DNA of 25,228 bases. It comes from CAYTAP01 sp964435775 (lineage in GTDB: Bacteria; Planctomycetota; Phycisphaerae; Tepidisphaerales; Tepidisphaeraceae). The stretch's first letter is position 1, and every line of letters begins with the position of its first letter. Under the pieces are notes generated by a model. That model saw only the letters and a list, made by a program, of their open reading frames with translations. It ran no database searches and was not told where the DNA came from. Both the position numbers and the translations under genes were made by a program. Below, piece after piece: positions 1 through 7,659 of the stretch. The DNA lies in the NCBI GenBank assembly GCA_964435775.1, contig CAYTAP010000050.1, positions 1 to 25,228 on the forward strand, given 5' to 3'.

Positions 1-1
1 G

Positions 2-499
2 TGCATCGGCACGCGGTATTGCTCGGACAACTGCCGGTACAAGGTGCGCCGCTGCAACGACTTCGACTGGCACGCCAAGGACCCGCGGGGCAAGATGAAC
101 CCCTGGCTGGACATGCCCGACACCCAGCAGCGTGAGATGGTCAACAAGTTCCAGGCGATGGTGTACAACCCGGATGTCACCGTGCGGATGCGCGGCGTCA
201 TGGAGAAGTGCACCTACTGCATCCAGCGGATTCACAAGGTGACGATCGCCAAGCGCGGACAGAATGAACCGGTCAAGGATGGCGACATTGTGACGGCCTG
301 CCAGCAGGTCTGCCCCACGAACGCCATCGTGTTCGGCAACCTCAATGATGAGGATGCCCAGGTGTCGAAGCTTCATCACAACAAACGGACGTACGGGGTG
401 CTGGATGATGCGCTCAACACCCAGCCGCGCACCAAGTATCTGGCCAAGCTTCGCAACCCCTCCGAAGCGCTCGGCGCCGGCAACGGCAAGGCAACCTGA
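2..499 (+). CDS. actB: ActB, iron-sulfur subunit of alternative complex III (C-terminal part only)
   Basis: This is the C-terminal end of the iron-sulfur protein of alternative complex III, a quinol:cytochrome c oxidoreductase that replaces cytochrome bc1. The gene starts upstream of the window; base 1 belongs to the preceding codon. The visible part carries cysteine clusters typical of the FeS half of ActB: CIGTRYCSDNC directly at the window edge, MEKCTYC at about 200-220 and ACQQVCP at about 296-316. These bind cubane clusters in the family. The N-terminal molybdopterin-oxidoreductase-like domain is not in the window. The stop at 497-499 lies 125 bases before actC, and the gap holds a heptamer repeat. 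Family assignment is firm because the motifs agree with the next four genes; only the full length is unknown. Confidence 0.93.
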   Translation, partial: CIGTRYCSDNCRYKVRRCNDFDWHAKDPRGKMNPWLDMPDTQQREMVNKFQAMVYNPDVTVRMRGVMEKCTYCIQRIHKVTIAKRGQNEPVKDGDIVTACQQVCPTNAIVFGNLNDEDAQVSKLHHNKRTYGVLDDALNTQPRTKYLAKLRNPSEALGAGNGKAT

Positions 500-569
500 T
501 GATCGATTGACCAATGGCATTGGCGGCCAATCACCGTCGAATGGTTGGTGTTGATGAGGATTATGAGCA

Positions 570-623
570 ACGGACCACTGACAACGGACCACGGACCAAA
601 GAACCACGGACAACGGGTAACTG
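570..623. repeat. Degenerate heptamer tandem repeat between actB and actC
   Basis: Units ACGGACC, ACTGACA, ACGGACC, ACGGACC, an 8-base variant, ACGGACA and ACGGGTA follow one another with a period of seven. The array ends one base before the in-frame TGA (622-624) that touches the actC ATG, so it occupies the place of the ribosome binding site. Part of it (ACTGACAACGGA) matches the reverse complement of the array after ribH at 25121. Confidence 0.75.
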
Positions 624-624
624 A

Positions 625-2115
625 ATGACAACGATGAATGCGGCCGACGCGGTTTTCGAAGCCCGCAACCGCGAGATAGACAACACGCACGAGGATCCCC
701 GCCATCGCGCTCCGCTGGTGACGGGACCGGCCACGTTCGACATCGTCACCGACGAAGTCGCGGGCTTGGCGATGCCGCCCAAGACGCCGATGGCGTGGTA
801 CATCTCGTTTGCGGTGTCGGTTGCGGTTCTTGGATTCTTCGGGGTGATGCTCGGGTATCTCGTGACTACGGGCGTCGGGATCTGGGGCAACAACCAGCCG
901 GCGGCGTGGGGTTTTGGCATCGTCAACTTCGTGTTCTGGGTCGGTATCGGTCATGCCGGCACGCTGATCAGCGCGATTCTGTTCCTGTTCCGGCAGAAAT
1001 GGCGAACGGGGATCAACCGATTCGCAGAGGCGATGACGATTTTCGCGGTCTGTTGCGCTGGTATTTTCCCGGCGTTGCACGTGGGGCGTCCGTGGCTGGC
1101 GTACTGGCTGTTCCCGCTTCCCAACTCGATGAGCCTCTGGCCGCAGTTCCGCAGCCCGTTGCTCTGGGACGTGTTCGCGGTGGGGACGTACGCGACGGTG
1201 TCGGTCCTCTTCTGGTATGCGGGCATGGTTCCCGACCTGGCCACGCTGCGGGATCGCTCCAAGAGTCGCATCGGGCAGATGTTTTACGGCATCTTCTCGC
1301 TGGGATGGACGGGCTCGAGCCGTCACTGGCATCGATTTGAGAAGATGTATCTGCTGCTGGCTGCCCTGGCGACGCCGCTGGTGCTGTCGGTGCACTCGGT
1401 GGTGTCTTTCGACTTCGCCGTCAGCCAGTTGCCCGGATGGCACACGACGATCTTCCCCCCATACTTCGTCGCGGGCGCCATTTTCGGCGGCTTTGCGATG
1501 GTGCTGTGCCTGGCGATTCCCGCGCGGCAGTTCTATGGCTTGAAGAACCTGATCACGATGCGGCACATCGACAACATGTGCAAGATCATGCTCGCGACGA
1601 GCATGATCGTGGGATATTCCTACAGCATGGAGTTCTTCGCGGCGTGGTACAGCCAGTATCACTATGAAGGATTCACGTTCTACAACCGGGCGTTCGGGCC
1701 TTACATGTGGCCGTGGCTCATCATGATGAGCTGCAACGTGCTGTTCCCGCAGCTCATGTGGTTCAAGCGGTTCCGTTCCAACCTCTGGATCGTCATGTTC
1801 GTGTCGATCTGCGCGAACGTCGGGATGTGGTTCGAGCGGTTTGAGATCATCATCACCTCGCTGACCCGCGACTTCCTTCCGTCGAGCTGGGGCATGTTCA
1901 TCCCCACATGGGTCGACCTGGCGACATTCGGCGCGAGCTTTGGATTGTTCATGACCTTGTTCCTGCTGTTCTGCCGGTTCCTCCCGGTGGTGGCGATCGC
2001 GGAAGTCAAGACGACGCTGCCCCAGGCGCATCCGCATCACCCGCACGGCGAGCAGCGGCTGGGCGACTATCAGCCCGATTCGACGGGTGGCCCGGTGACG
2101 GGTGAGCATCACTAA
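625..2115 (+). CDS. actC: ActC, NrfD/PsrC-like integral membrane subunit of alternative complex III
   Basis: This 496-residue polytopic membrane protein of the NrfD/PsrC family provides the main quinol-binding membrane subunit of alternative complex III. After a hydrophilic N-terminus of about 55 residues, about ten hydrophobic segments run to residue 465. A polar His/Pro-rich tail ends the protein (PQAHPHHPHGEQ). The family feature GHAGTLISAILFLFRQ and the VVSFDFAVSQLPGWHTTIFPPYFVAGA stretch, here given in parts, are typical of ActC and its ActF paralogue. An in-frame TGA directly upstream (622-624) fixes 625 as the first possible ATG; no clear Shine-Dalgarno precedes it because a heptamer repeat fills that space. 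It lies between actB and actD as in known ACIII operons. Confidence 0.95.
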   Translation: MTTMNAADAVFEARNREIDNTHEDPRHRAPLVTGPATFDIVTDEVAGLAMPPKTPMAWYISFAVSVAVLGFFGVMLGYLVTTGVGIWGNNQPAAWGFGIVNFVFWVGIGHAGTLISAILFLFRQKWRTGINRFAEAMTIFAVCCAGIFPALHVGRPWLAYWLFPLPNSMSLWPQFRSPLLWDVFAVGTYATVSVLFWYAGMVPDLATLRDRSKSRIGQMFYGIFSLGWTGSSRHWHRFEKMYLLLAALATPLVLSVHSVVSFDFAVSQLPGWHTTIFPPYFVAGAIFGGFAMVLCLAIPARQFYGLKNLITMRHIDNMCKIMLATSMIVGYSYSMEFFAAWYSQYHYEGFTFYNRAFGPYMWPWLIMMSCNVLFPQLMWFKRFRSNLWIVMFVSICANVGMWFERFEIIITSLTRDFLPSSWGMFIPTWVDLATFGASFGLFMTLFLLFCRFLPVVAIAEVKTTLPQAHPHHPHGEQRLGDYQPDSTGGPVTGEHH

Positions 2116-2176
2116 GCGGATGATGAGGTACGCCGGAGGCGGTCAGAATCGCGTCCGGGTTTGAGAGGCTGAAATC

Positions 2177-2755
2177 ATGACGACCGTTTCAATTGACAAC
2201 ACCATCGCCGGCACACGGGCGGAGACACCGGTGCTCGTAGGGCTCATGGCCGAGTTCACCGACGTGGACAGCGTCATCGAGGCCGCGACGCGCATCCGCG
2301 ACGCGGGCTTCAAGCGGTGGGACGTCCACACCCCATTCCCAATTCACGGGATCGACGACGCGATGGGGATCAAGCCCACCATCCTGCCCTGGCTCGTGCT
2401 GGCGGGGGGATTGTTCGGCCTGGCATCGGCGTTCGTGCTGCAGTGGTGGACCAACGCATATGACTATCCGTTTTTGATCAGTGGCAAGCCCCTGGTCAGT
2501 TTGCCGGCCGACATTCCCATTATGTTTGAACTGACGGTGCTGTGCGCATCGATCACGGCGTTCGTCGGCATGTTCCTGCTCAATATGCTTCCGATGCTTT
2601 ACAACCCGTTGTTCAAAAGCAATCGCTTTCGACGCGCCACCAACGACCGTTTTTTCGTCGTAATCGAGGCGGCCGACCCGCTGTTCCAGGAAAGCGCCAC
2701 GGATGAATTGCTTCGATCGCTGGGCGCGACCGCGATTGAACGTGTCGAGGATTGA
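2177..2755 (+). CDS. actD: ActD, DUF3341 membrane subunit of alternative complex III
   Basis: This 192-residue protein matches the ActD (DUF3341) subunit. The N-terminal 60 residues are soluble and contain GLMAEFTDVDSVIEAA and the GFKRWDVHTPFPIHGID motif that recurs in the family. Two transmembrane helices follow at about residues 68-90 and 112-138, and the C-terminal part is soluble again with an NDRFFVVIEAADP segment. The subunit has no known cofactor and its exact task in the complex is unclear in the family. The start at 2177 has a GAGAGGCTG purine stretch 5-10 bases upstream. It sits 61 bases after actC and 74 before actE, in the same direction. Confidence 0.93.
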   Translation: MTTVSIDNTIAGTRAETPVLVGLMAEFTDVDSVIEAATRIRDAGFKRWDVHTPFPIHGIDDAMGIKPTILPWLVLAGGLFGLASAFVLQWWTNAYDYPFLISGKPLVSLPADIPIMFELTVLCASITAFVGMFLLNMLPMLYNPLFKSNRFRRATNDRFFVVIEAADPLFQESATDELLRSLGATAIERVED

Positions 2756-2762
2756 TGATTGT

Positions 2763-2778
2763 GGAAGGACGACCTTCC
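2763..2778. other. Short perfect hairpin between actD and actE
   Basis: GGAAGG (2763-2768), loop ACGA, CCTTCC (2773-2778) form a six-base-pair stem just after the actD stop. No T-tract follows, so it is unlikely to be a full terminator; it could be an mRNA-stability or attenuation hairpin. Function is not shown. Confidence 0.4.
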
Positions 2779-2829
2779 CTGGCCGCGATGTGTGAAAGCG
2801 GATGGATCGTGATCGAGGATTAAGAGCCA

Positions 2830-3582
2830 ATGTCCACAGAAAACAGCCCAACCCCAACACCCGACCCGACCAACGGGCACCCCAAATGGCGGAAGTTCGG
2901 AAACCCGCCGTTCTGGATGGTCGCCTGGGCGTTGATTTTGATCGTCGCGTCGTGGCTTCCCCTGGCGTATTTCGCCCGCGCCCGCGTGAGCACGAGCACC
3001 GAGCCGCGCATTCAGTTGTTCCAGGACATGGCGGCGCAGCCCAAGTACAAGGAACAGGCGGCCAACTATCTCTTCGCGGACGATCGTGCCGATCGCCCGA
3101 TCGTCCCGGGAACCGTCGCCCGGCAGGACCTTGATCTGGATGACCACTTTTATCGCGGCTACGCCCGCAAATGGGATGAGAAGGCCAAGAAGTTCGAGGT
3201 GACATTTTTCGACGATTTTCCTGAACAGGTGAAGTTGACGCCGGCGCTGCTCAAACGCGGACAGGATCGGTTCATCATCTATTGCACACCCTGCCATGGC
3301 ATTGACGGCGCGGGGCATGGGTCGGTCAATGATCGCGCGATCGCGATTGGCTCGCCCGAGTGGGTTCCGGCCGCCAATTTGCACGATGCGGCGATCCGCA
3401 ACCGCCCGGCGGGGCATCTGTTCAACACGATCACCAACGGCATCCGCAACATGCCGCCGTACGCCGCGCAGATTCCAGTGGCGGATCGATGGGCGATCGT
3501 GGCGTATGTGCGGGCATTGCAATTGAGCCAGGAAGCGCCGGCAAACGTTTTGTCGGCTGACGAGTTGAAGACGCTTCCATGA
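2830..3582 (+). CDS. actE: ActE, membrane-anchored mono-haem cytochrome c of alternative complex III
   Basis: This 250-residue protein has a proline-rich cytoplasmic start, one transmembrane anchor at about residues 28-48 and a periplasmic cytochrome c domain. The haem c site is CTPCH (residues 152-156) and the likely axial methionine is M208 in NGIRNMPPYAAQIP, the usual class I layout. In ACIII this subunit passes electrons from the iron-sulfur subunit to the terminal oxidase. Many ActE proteins are lipoproteins; this one has no lipobox and appears to use a transmembrane helix instead. The ATG at 2830 follows a weak AAGAG purine stretch. Position between actD and actF supports the name. Confidence 0.92.
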   Translation: MSTENSPTPTPDPTNGHPKWRKFGNPPFWMVAWALILIVASWLPLAYFARARVSTSTEPRIQLFQDMAAQPKYKEQAANYLFADDRADRPIVPGTVARQDLDLDDHFYRGYARKWDEKAKKFEVTFFDDFPEQVKLTPALLKRGQDRFIIYCTPCHGIDGAGHGSVNDRAIAIGSPEWVPAANLHDAAIRNRPAGHLFNTITNGIRNMPPYAAQIPVADRWAIVAYVRALQLSQEAPANVLSADELKTLP

Positions 3583-3597
3583 ATCGCGCGGCGATGT

Positions 3598-3615
3598 GAA
3601 TCGCACCGGCGATTC
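3598..3615. other. Hairpin after actE
   Basis: GAATCGC (3598-3604), loop ACCG, GCGATTC (3609-3615) make a perfect seven-base-pair stem shortly after the actE stop at 3582. There is no T-tract. It precedes the heptamer array at 3622 and may act on mRNA stability between actE and actF, but no function is shown. Confidence 0.4.
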
Positions 3616-3621
3616 GAAGCG

Positions 3622-3663
3622 ATGAATCACGAATAACGACCCAAGACCAACGGACAACAGAGG
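3622..3663. repeat. Degenerate heptamer array before actF
   Basis: Six consecutive 7-base units can be read: ATGAATC, ACGAATA, ACGACCC, AAGACCA, ACGGACA, ACAGAGG. They share an A-N-G-A/G-A/C pattern and resemble the array at 570. The last unit supplies the purine-rich stretch that probably serves as ribosome binding site for the actF GTG start at 3674. Confidence 0.6.
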
Positions 3664-3673
3664 CAGGTGCTCA

Positions 3674-5086
3674 GTGGCACAACACGAGGACGCACATTCA
3701 ACGACCCCCGATTCGCTCGACCTGGGCCCGCGCGCCTGGCCGCTCTTTCGCGGCGCCAGCATCGTCGGCGCGATCGGTCTGATCGCGGCGATCGTGATGG
3801 GGTGGTTTGATCGGGATAATTTCCACCACTTTTTCTTTGCGTACCTCAATAACTTCAGCTTCTTCCTCAGCATCGCGCTGGGCGGGATGTTCTTCGTGCT
3901 GACCCAGCATGTGACACACGCCGGGTGGAGCGTCAACGTTCGTCGGCTGGCCGAGCTTGTGGGCGCGACGATGCCGGTGCTGGCCGCGCTGGCGGCGCCG
4001 CTGATCATCTCGATCGCGATGAACAACGGATCGTTGTATCCCTGGGCCCAGCCGCTGCCGCCGTATGTCTCGCCGCGGCATGTCGAGCCCGCCGAGGGCG
4101 GGCATGGCGCCGCCGCGGACGCCGCGAAGAGTGAAGCGCATGCCGGACATGGCGCGGAGGCGGATTCAATCGTTCATTCCTCGACCAGCGAGGAGGCTCA
4201 TCTCGATCAGGATCACAAACCCATGGAGGAGATTCTGGCGGAGCTGACGCCATCAAAGCGGTTTTGGCTGAGCCCGTGGTTTGTGGTTGTGCGGATCGTC
4301 GCGTGCCTCGTGATCTGGTCCGCGATTGCGATGTGGTACTGGCGGACAAGCGTGGGGCAGGACAAGAGCGGTGATGTCAAAGCGACCGAACGTATGGAAA
4401 ACCGCAGCGGGTTCATGCTCGTCGTGCTTGGGCTGACGCTGACGACTTTCGCGTTTGACATGATCATGTCGCTGGACCCGGCATGGTACAGCACGATGTT
4501 CGCGGTTTACTACTTCTGCGGCACCGCGCTGGCAATCTTCGCAACACTGGTCATTTTGAGCATGGGATTGCAGCGGTGGGGGCTGCTCAAGGGTGTGACG
4601 ACCGAACACTATCACGACCTGGGTAAATATCTCTTTGCATTCACCTTCTTCTGGGGCTATATCGCGTTCAGCCAGTACATGCTGATCTGGTACGCCAACA
4701 TCCCGGAGGAGACGACGTGGCTGCGGATTCGCGGGGCCAGCACGGTGGCCGCCCACTTCAATGAGTGGTCGTACGTGAGCATCGCCATCCTCTTTGGGCA
4801 GTTGCTGATTCCGTTCGCGGGGCTTCTCTCGCGGCATGTGAAGCGGAACAACGGGCCGCTCTTGTTCTGGGCGATCTGGATTCTGGCGTTCCACTGGTTG
4901 GACAACTGCTGGATGATCATGCCACAATACGACAGCCACTTTCGGCTGGGACCGATGCAGTGGGCGACGTTCTTCGGGATCGGGGGCATCATGGTGGCGG
5001 CGGCGGTTCGGTTGGCGTCGCGTCACGCCCTGCGCCCGATCCGCGATCCCCGCGTGATCGAATCGCTCGGTTTTGAAAACATGTGA
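3674..5086 (+). CDS. actF: ActF, second NrfD-like membrane subunit of alternative complex III
   Basis: This 470-residue polytopic protein is the ActF subunit, a paralogue of ActC with about ten helices and a possible second quinone site. The start is GTG at 3674, preceded by a GAGGCAGG stretch. Helices begin at about residue 28; FFWGYIAFSQYMLIWYANIP and HWLDNCWMIMP-type segments are characteristic. Between the third and fourth helices (about residues 134-190) lies a long polar loop rich in His, Ala and Glu, with repeated AHAGHG-like pieces; it is periplasmic or cytoplasmic depending on topology and is not needed for the fold. The gene follows actE and is followed after 19 bases by a small membrane protein gene. 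Confidence 0.93.
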   Translation: MAQHEDAHSTTPDSLDLGPRAWPLFRGASIVGAIGLIAAIVMGWFDRDNFHHFFFAYLNNFSFFLSIALGGMFFVLTQHVTHAGWSVNVRRLAELVGATMPVLAALAAPLIISIAMNNGSLYPWAQPLPPYVSPRHVEPAEGGHGAAADAAKSEAHAGHGAEADSIVHSSTSEEAHLDQDHKPMEEILAELTPSKRFWLSPWFVVVRIVACLVIWSAIAMWYWRTSVGQDKSGDVKATERMENRSGFMLVVLGLTLTTFAFDMIMSLDPAWYSTMFAVYYFCGTALAIFATLVILSMGLQRWGLLKGVTTEHYHDLGKYLFAFTFFWGYIAFSQYMLIWYANIPEETTWLRIRGASTVAAHFNEWSYVSIAILFGQLLIPFAGLLSRHVKRNNGPLLFWAIWILAFHWLDNCWMIMPQYDSHFRLGPMQWATFFGIGGIMVAAAVRLASRHALRPIRDPRVIESLGFENM

Positions 5087-5105
5087 GCTTCTTTAGAGGA
5101 AACCT

Positions 5106-5492
5106 GTGGCAACCAGACAAGATGTTAACTCTCCACTGCTGATCACGATCGGCGCCATCGGCGCAATCCTGGTCCTGACGATCATCGTCGGCGTCCAGGC
5201 GTGGTATACGTCGGCGCTGAATGAGGAGACGGCGCGCAAGGACGCGGCGTCGCCCAATGTGTGGCTGGACAATCTGCACGCCGAACAGCAGGCCAATTTG
5301 AACAAGGAGCGATGGATCGACCGCGATAAGAAGATCGTGCAGATTCCGATTGAGCGCGCGATGGAGCTGATTGTGGAGAACAAGGGAATGATGCCCAGCA
5401 CACAGCCGTCAGCCGCTCCGAAACCCTCGGCGTCGGCTTCGACGGGTTCGTTGGCGAACCCGACGGACGAATCGGCGTCGGCGGCGAGCTAG
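5106..5492 (+). CDS. Small single-helix membrane protein at the end of the ACIII operon, unknown function
   Basis: This 128-residue protein is not assigned to a known family. It starts at GTG 5106, with a good AGAGGA ribosome binding site seven bases upstream. One transmembrane helix spans about residues 10-33. A charged periplasmic segment follows with WIDRDKKIVQIPIERAMELIVE, which looks like a conserved element rather than linker. The last 35 residues are a Pro/Ala/Ser low-complexity tail. The gene is 19 bases after actF and its stop is six bases before an intrinsic terminator, so it is the last gene of the ACIII unit. It may be an accessory or extra subunit of ACIII or a link to the oxidase. 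It is not clearly one of the optional small ACIII subunits such as ActG, and it has no lipobox. Confidence 0.8.
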   Translation: MATRQDVNSPLLITIGAIGAILVLTIIVGVQAWYTSALNEETARKDAASPNVWLDNLHAEQQANLNKERWIDRDKKIVQIPIERAMELIVENKGMMPSTQPSAAPKPSASASTGSLANPTDESASAAS

Positions 5493-5497
5493 TTGTG

Positions 5498-5525
5498 ACC
5501 TCCCGCTGTTTGGGAGGTGTTTTTA
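5498..5525 (+). terminator. Intrinsic terminator after the ACIII genes
   Basis: ACCTCCC (5498-5504), loop GCTGTTT and GGGAGGT (5512-5518) form a perfect seven-base-pair stem followed by G and five T. It begins six bases after the stop of the small membrane protein gene. It separates the ACIII genes from the SCO and oxidase genes. A GTG at 5517 inside the stem is an unlikely start for the next gene. Confidence 0.8.
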
Positions 5526-5543
5526 CCGGGAAGTGTGAGACTC

Positions 5544-6458
5544 ATGATGTATCGAGCATTACAACTTCAGCTTTCATCCCTTTGCCTGCTGGCGATGTTG
5601 TCGGCGACGGCATGGGTGGCAGCGCCTGTTCTGGCCAAGCCCGTGACCGAGCCGGTCGGTCAGCGCGTGGATCGCACGCCCGATGAAATGCAGGGCGTGG
5701 GCATTGACGAACATCCCGGGGCGCAGGTGCCTCTTGATCTGAAGTTCATTGATGAAAACGGCCAGCCCGTTCAATTGAAGCAATACTTCGCCAACGGCAA
5801 GCGACCGGTGATTTTGCAACTGGGTTATTACGACTGTCCGATGCTGTGCAGCCTCGTGTCGCAGGGCGCGGTGGAGTCGCTCAAGGCGCTGAAGCTGGAA
5901 GCGGGCTCTGATTACGATTATCTGTTTGTCAGCATCAATCCTGATGAAAAGCCGTCGCTGGCCTTCATGAAGAAGACAAGCTACATCAAGGAGTTCAACC
6001 GGCCGTTGGATGCCAGCGGATGGCATTTTTTGACCGGACGCGAGGAACAGATCAAGGAGCTGGCCGCGTCGGTGGGGTGGAAGTACAAGTGGTTGGAAAA
6101 CCAGCATCAGTTTTCCCATCCGGCGGCGGTGATTTTGCTCTCGCCGGACGGGAAGGTGACGCGGTATCTGTACGGCGTGAAGTTCCCCGGCAACACGCTG
6201 CGTTTGTCGCTGGTCGAAGCTTCGCACGGGAAGATTGGCAGCACGCTGGATCAGATCATCCTCACATGCGCCCACTTTGATCCTTCGTCGGGGAAGTACA
6301 CCTGGGCGGCGATTGGGCTGATGCGAATCGCCGCCGGAATCACGATTCTCGTACTGGGGCTGTTTTTGTATCGCACCTATCGGCGCGCCCGGCGCGGCGA
6401 GCCGACGAATGACATCAAGGATTCCGATGCCCACGACGCGCCCGGAGCGCCGGCGTAA
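5544..6458 (+). CDS. SCO1/SenC-type copper chaperone for cytochrome oxidase
   Basis: This 304-residue thioredoxin-fold protein belongs to the SCO1/SenC/PrrC family, which delivers copper to the CuA site of cytochrome oxidase subunit II. A signal peptide or N-terminal helix covers about residues 1-31. The copper-binding pair is C98 and C102 in YYDCPMLC, and the conserved histidine is H192 in QFSHPAAV. A C-terminal transmembrane helix at about residues 253-275 is followed by a basic RTYRRARRG stretch, so the domain is held at the outer face of the inner membrane. I chose ATG 5544 over an in-frame GTG at 5517 because the GTG lies within the upstream terminator. It is directly upstream of the subunit II gene, which fits its role. 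Confidence 0.92.
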   Translation: MMYRALQLQLSSLCLLAMLSATAWVAAPVLAKPVTEPVGQRVDRTPDEMQGVGIDEHPGAQVPLDLKFIDENGQPVQLKQYFANGKRPVILQLGYYDCPMLCSLVSQGAVESLKALKLEAGSDYDYLFVSINPDEKPSLAFMKKTSYIKEFNRPLDASGWHFLTGREEQIKELAASVGWKYKWLENQHQFSHPAAVILLSPDGKVTRYLYGVKFPGNTLRLSLVEASHGKIGSTLDQIILTCAHFDPSSGKYTWAAIGLMRIAAGITILVLGLFLYRTYRRARRGEPTNDIKDSDAHDAPGAPA

Positions 6459-6518
6459 TTTGTCAGCCGTTAATGATAAGGACCACGATTCGTAATCACC
6501 CAACCAGCCTGTAGGACT

Positions 6519-7562
6519 ATGATGCCGCCCGCTATTTTGGCCAAATCGATCTTCTCCTTCATGATGCCCGAACGCGCCTCGACCGTCGCCAAGGCGGTGG
6601 ACTGGCAGTTCGACTTCATCATGTGGATCAACGTCATCTTCACGGTGCTCATCATCGTGCTGGCGGTTGTGTTCGTCATCCGCTATCGACACCGCAAAGG
6701 GTATGAGCAGAAACCGTATCATGGCGGGCACAGCACGGCGCTGGAACTGACATGGACGTTCATCCCAATCGTGATCGTCAGCGTGATTTTCTATTACGGA
6801 TTTCGCGGTTTCTTGAACATGTCCAGTCCGCCATCGGACGCCTATGACATCCAGGTGAACGCGCACATGTGGCAGTGGTCGTTCAGTTACCCCAACGGCG
6901 TGGTCGATGATGAACTGCACATGCCGGTCAACCGTCCGGTGCGGTTCATCCTGAGCTCCGCCGACGTCATTCACAGCCTGTTCATCCCGGTGTTCCGGAT
7001 CAAAAAGGACGTGGTCCCCGGACGGTACAACATCGACTGGGCCCAGGCGACGAAGACCGGCACGTTCGATATCTTTTGCGCCGAATATTGCGGCACCGGG
7101 CACTCCCACATGATCACCAAGGCGGTCGTTCAGACGCCCCAGGCGTTTCAGGCGTGGCTGGATGAGCAGGGTGACTGGACCAAGCGCCCTGGTTTCACCC
7201 CTGTTGACCGTGGCAAGGAGTTGTACGTCAAGCGCGGCTGCTCACAATGTCACAGCATCGACGGAACGACGATGATCGGGCCAAGCTGGAAGGACATTTA
7301 CGGTCACACGACCAAGTTCACCGACGGCACCAGCCGCATGGTGGATGAGGAATACATCCACGAATCGATCATGGACCCCGGCAAGGAGATCGTGGCCGGC
7401 TTCAGCCCCGTGATGCCGAGCTTCAAGGGACAGCTCAAGGACAACGATGTGCAGGCGATCACCTGGTACATCAAATCCCTGTCCAGCCATTACAAAGGCG
7501 CCATTCCCGACAAGCTTCCGGCGGCCGGGACGAATGGCGCGGCGGCGCCCGCGAGCAAGTAG
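6519..7562 (+). CDS. ctaC: Cytochrome c oxidase subunit II with fused cytochrome c (caa3 type)
   Basis: This 347-residue protein is subunit II of a haem-copper oxidase. Two transmembrane helices lie at about residues 33-55 and 76-94. The CuA domain has all expected ligands: H152 in VIHSLF, then C187, C191, H195 and M198 in CAEYCGTGHSHM. A cytochrome c domain is fused at the C-terminus, with CSQCH at 241-245 and likely axial M299 in VMPSFKGQL. This fusion defines caa3 oxidases and lets the enzyme accept electrons directly from ACIII or a membrane cytochrome. No cleavable signal peptide is evident. ATG 6519 or 6522 may be the start, after a short AGGA. It follows the SCO gene by 60 bases. Confidence 0.96.
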   Translation: MMPPAILAKSIFSFMMPERASTVAKAVDWQFDFIMWINVIFTVLIIVLAVVFVIRYRHRKGYEQKPYHGGHSTALELTWTFIPIVIVSVIFYYGFRGFLNMSSPPSDAYDIQVNAHMWQWSFSYPNGVVDDELHMPVNRPVRFILSSADVIHSLFIPVFRIKKDVVPGRYNIDWAQATKTGTFDIFCAEYCGTGHSHMITKAVVQTPQAFQAWLDEQGDWTKRPGFTPVDRGKELYVKRGCSQCHSIDGTTMIGPSWKDIYGHTTKFTDGTSRMVDEEYIHESIMDPGKEIVAGFSPVMPSFKGQLKDNDVQAITWYIKSLSSHYKGAIPDKLPAAGTNGAAAPASK

Positions 7563-7624
7563 CGGTTGGGAACACCGGTGACGCGCCGCGCGTGGCGGCA
7601 GTTGTCCGATGTCTCACAGGCAGT

Positions 7625-7640
7625 GCGGCCGGATGGCCGC
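7625..7640. other. GC-rich hairpin upstream of subunit I gene
   Basis: GCGGCC (7625-7630), loop GGAT, GGCCGC (7635-7640) lie nine bases before the GGGAG ribosome binding site (7649-7653) of the oxidase subunit I gene. It could shield or separate the translation start from the upstream message; this is only a structural observation. Confidence 0.4.
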
Positions 7641-7659
7641 GGCAATTTGGGAGTTTCAG

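Noticed and set aside
376..2112. Long open frame of 578 codons on the reverse strand opposite actC
   Set aside because: It is antisense to a certain gene, its translation is Arg/His/Glu-rich with no domain, and such shadows are expected in high-GC DNA.
5574..7109. Reverse-strand open frame of 511 codons opposite the SCO and subunit II genes
   Set aside because: Its translation is Arg/His/Asp-rich without family features, and both genes on the other strand have complete metal-binding motifs.
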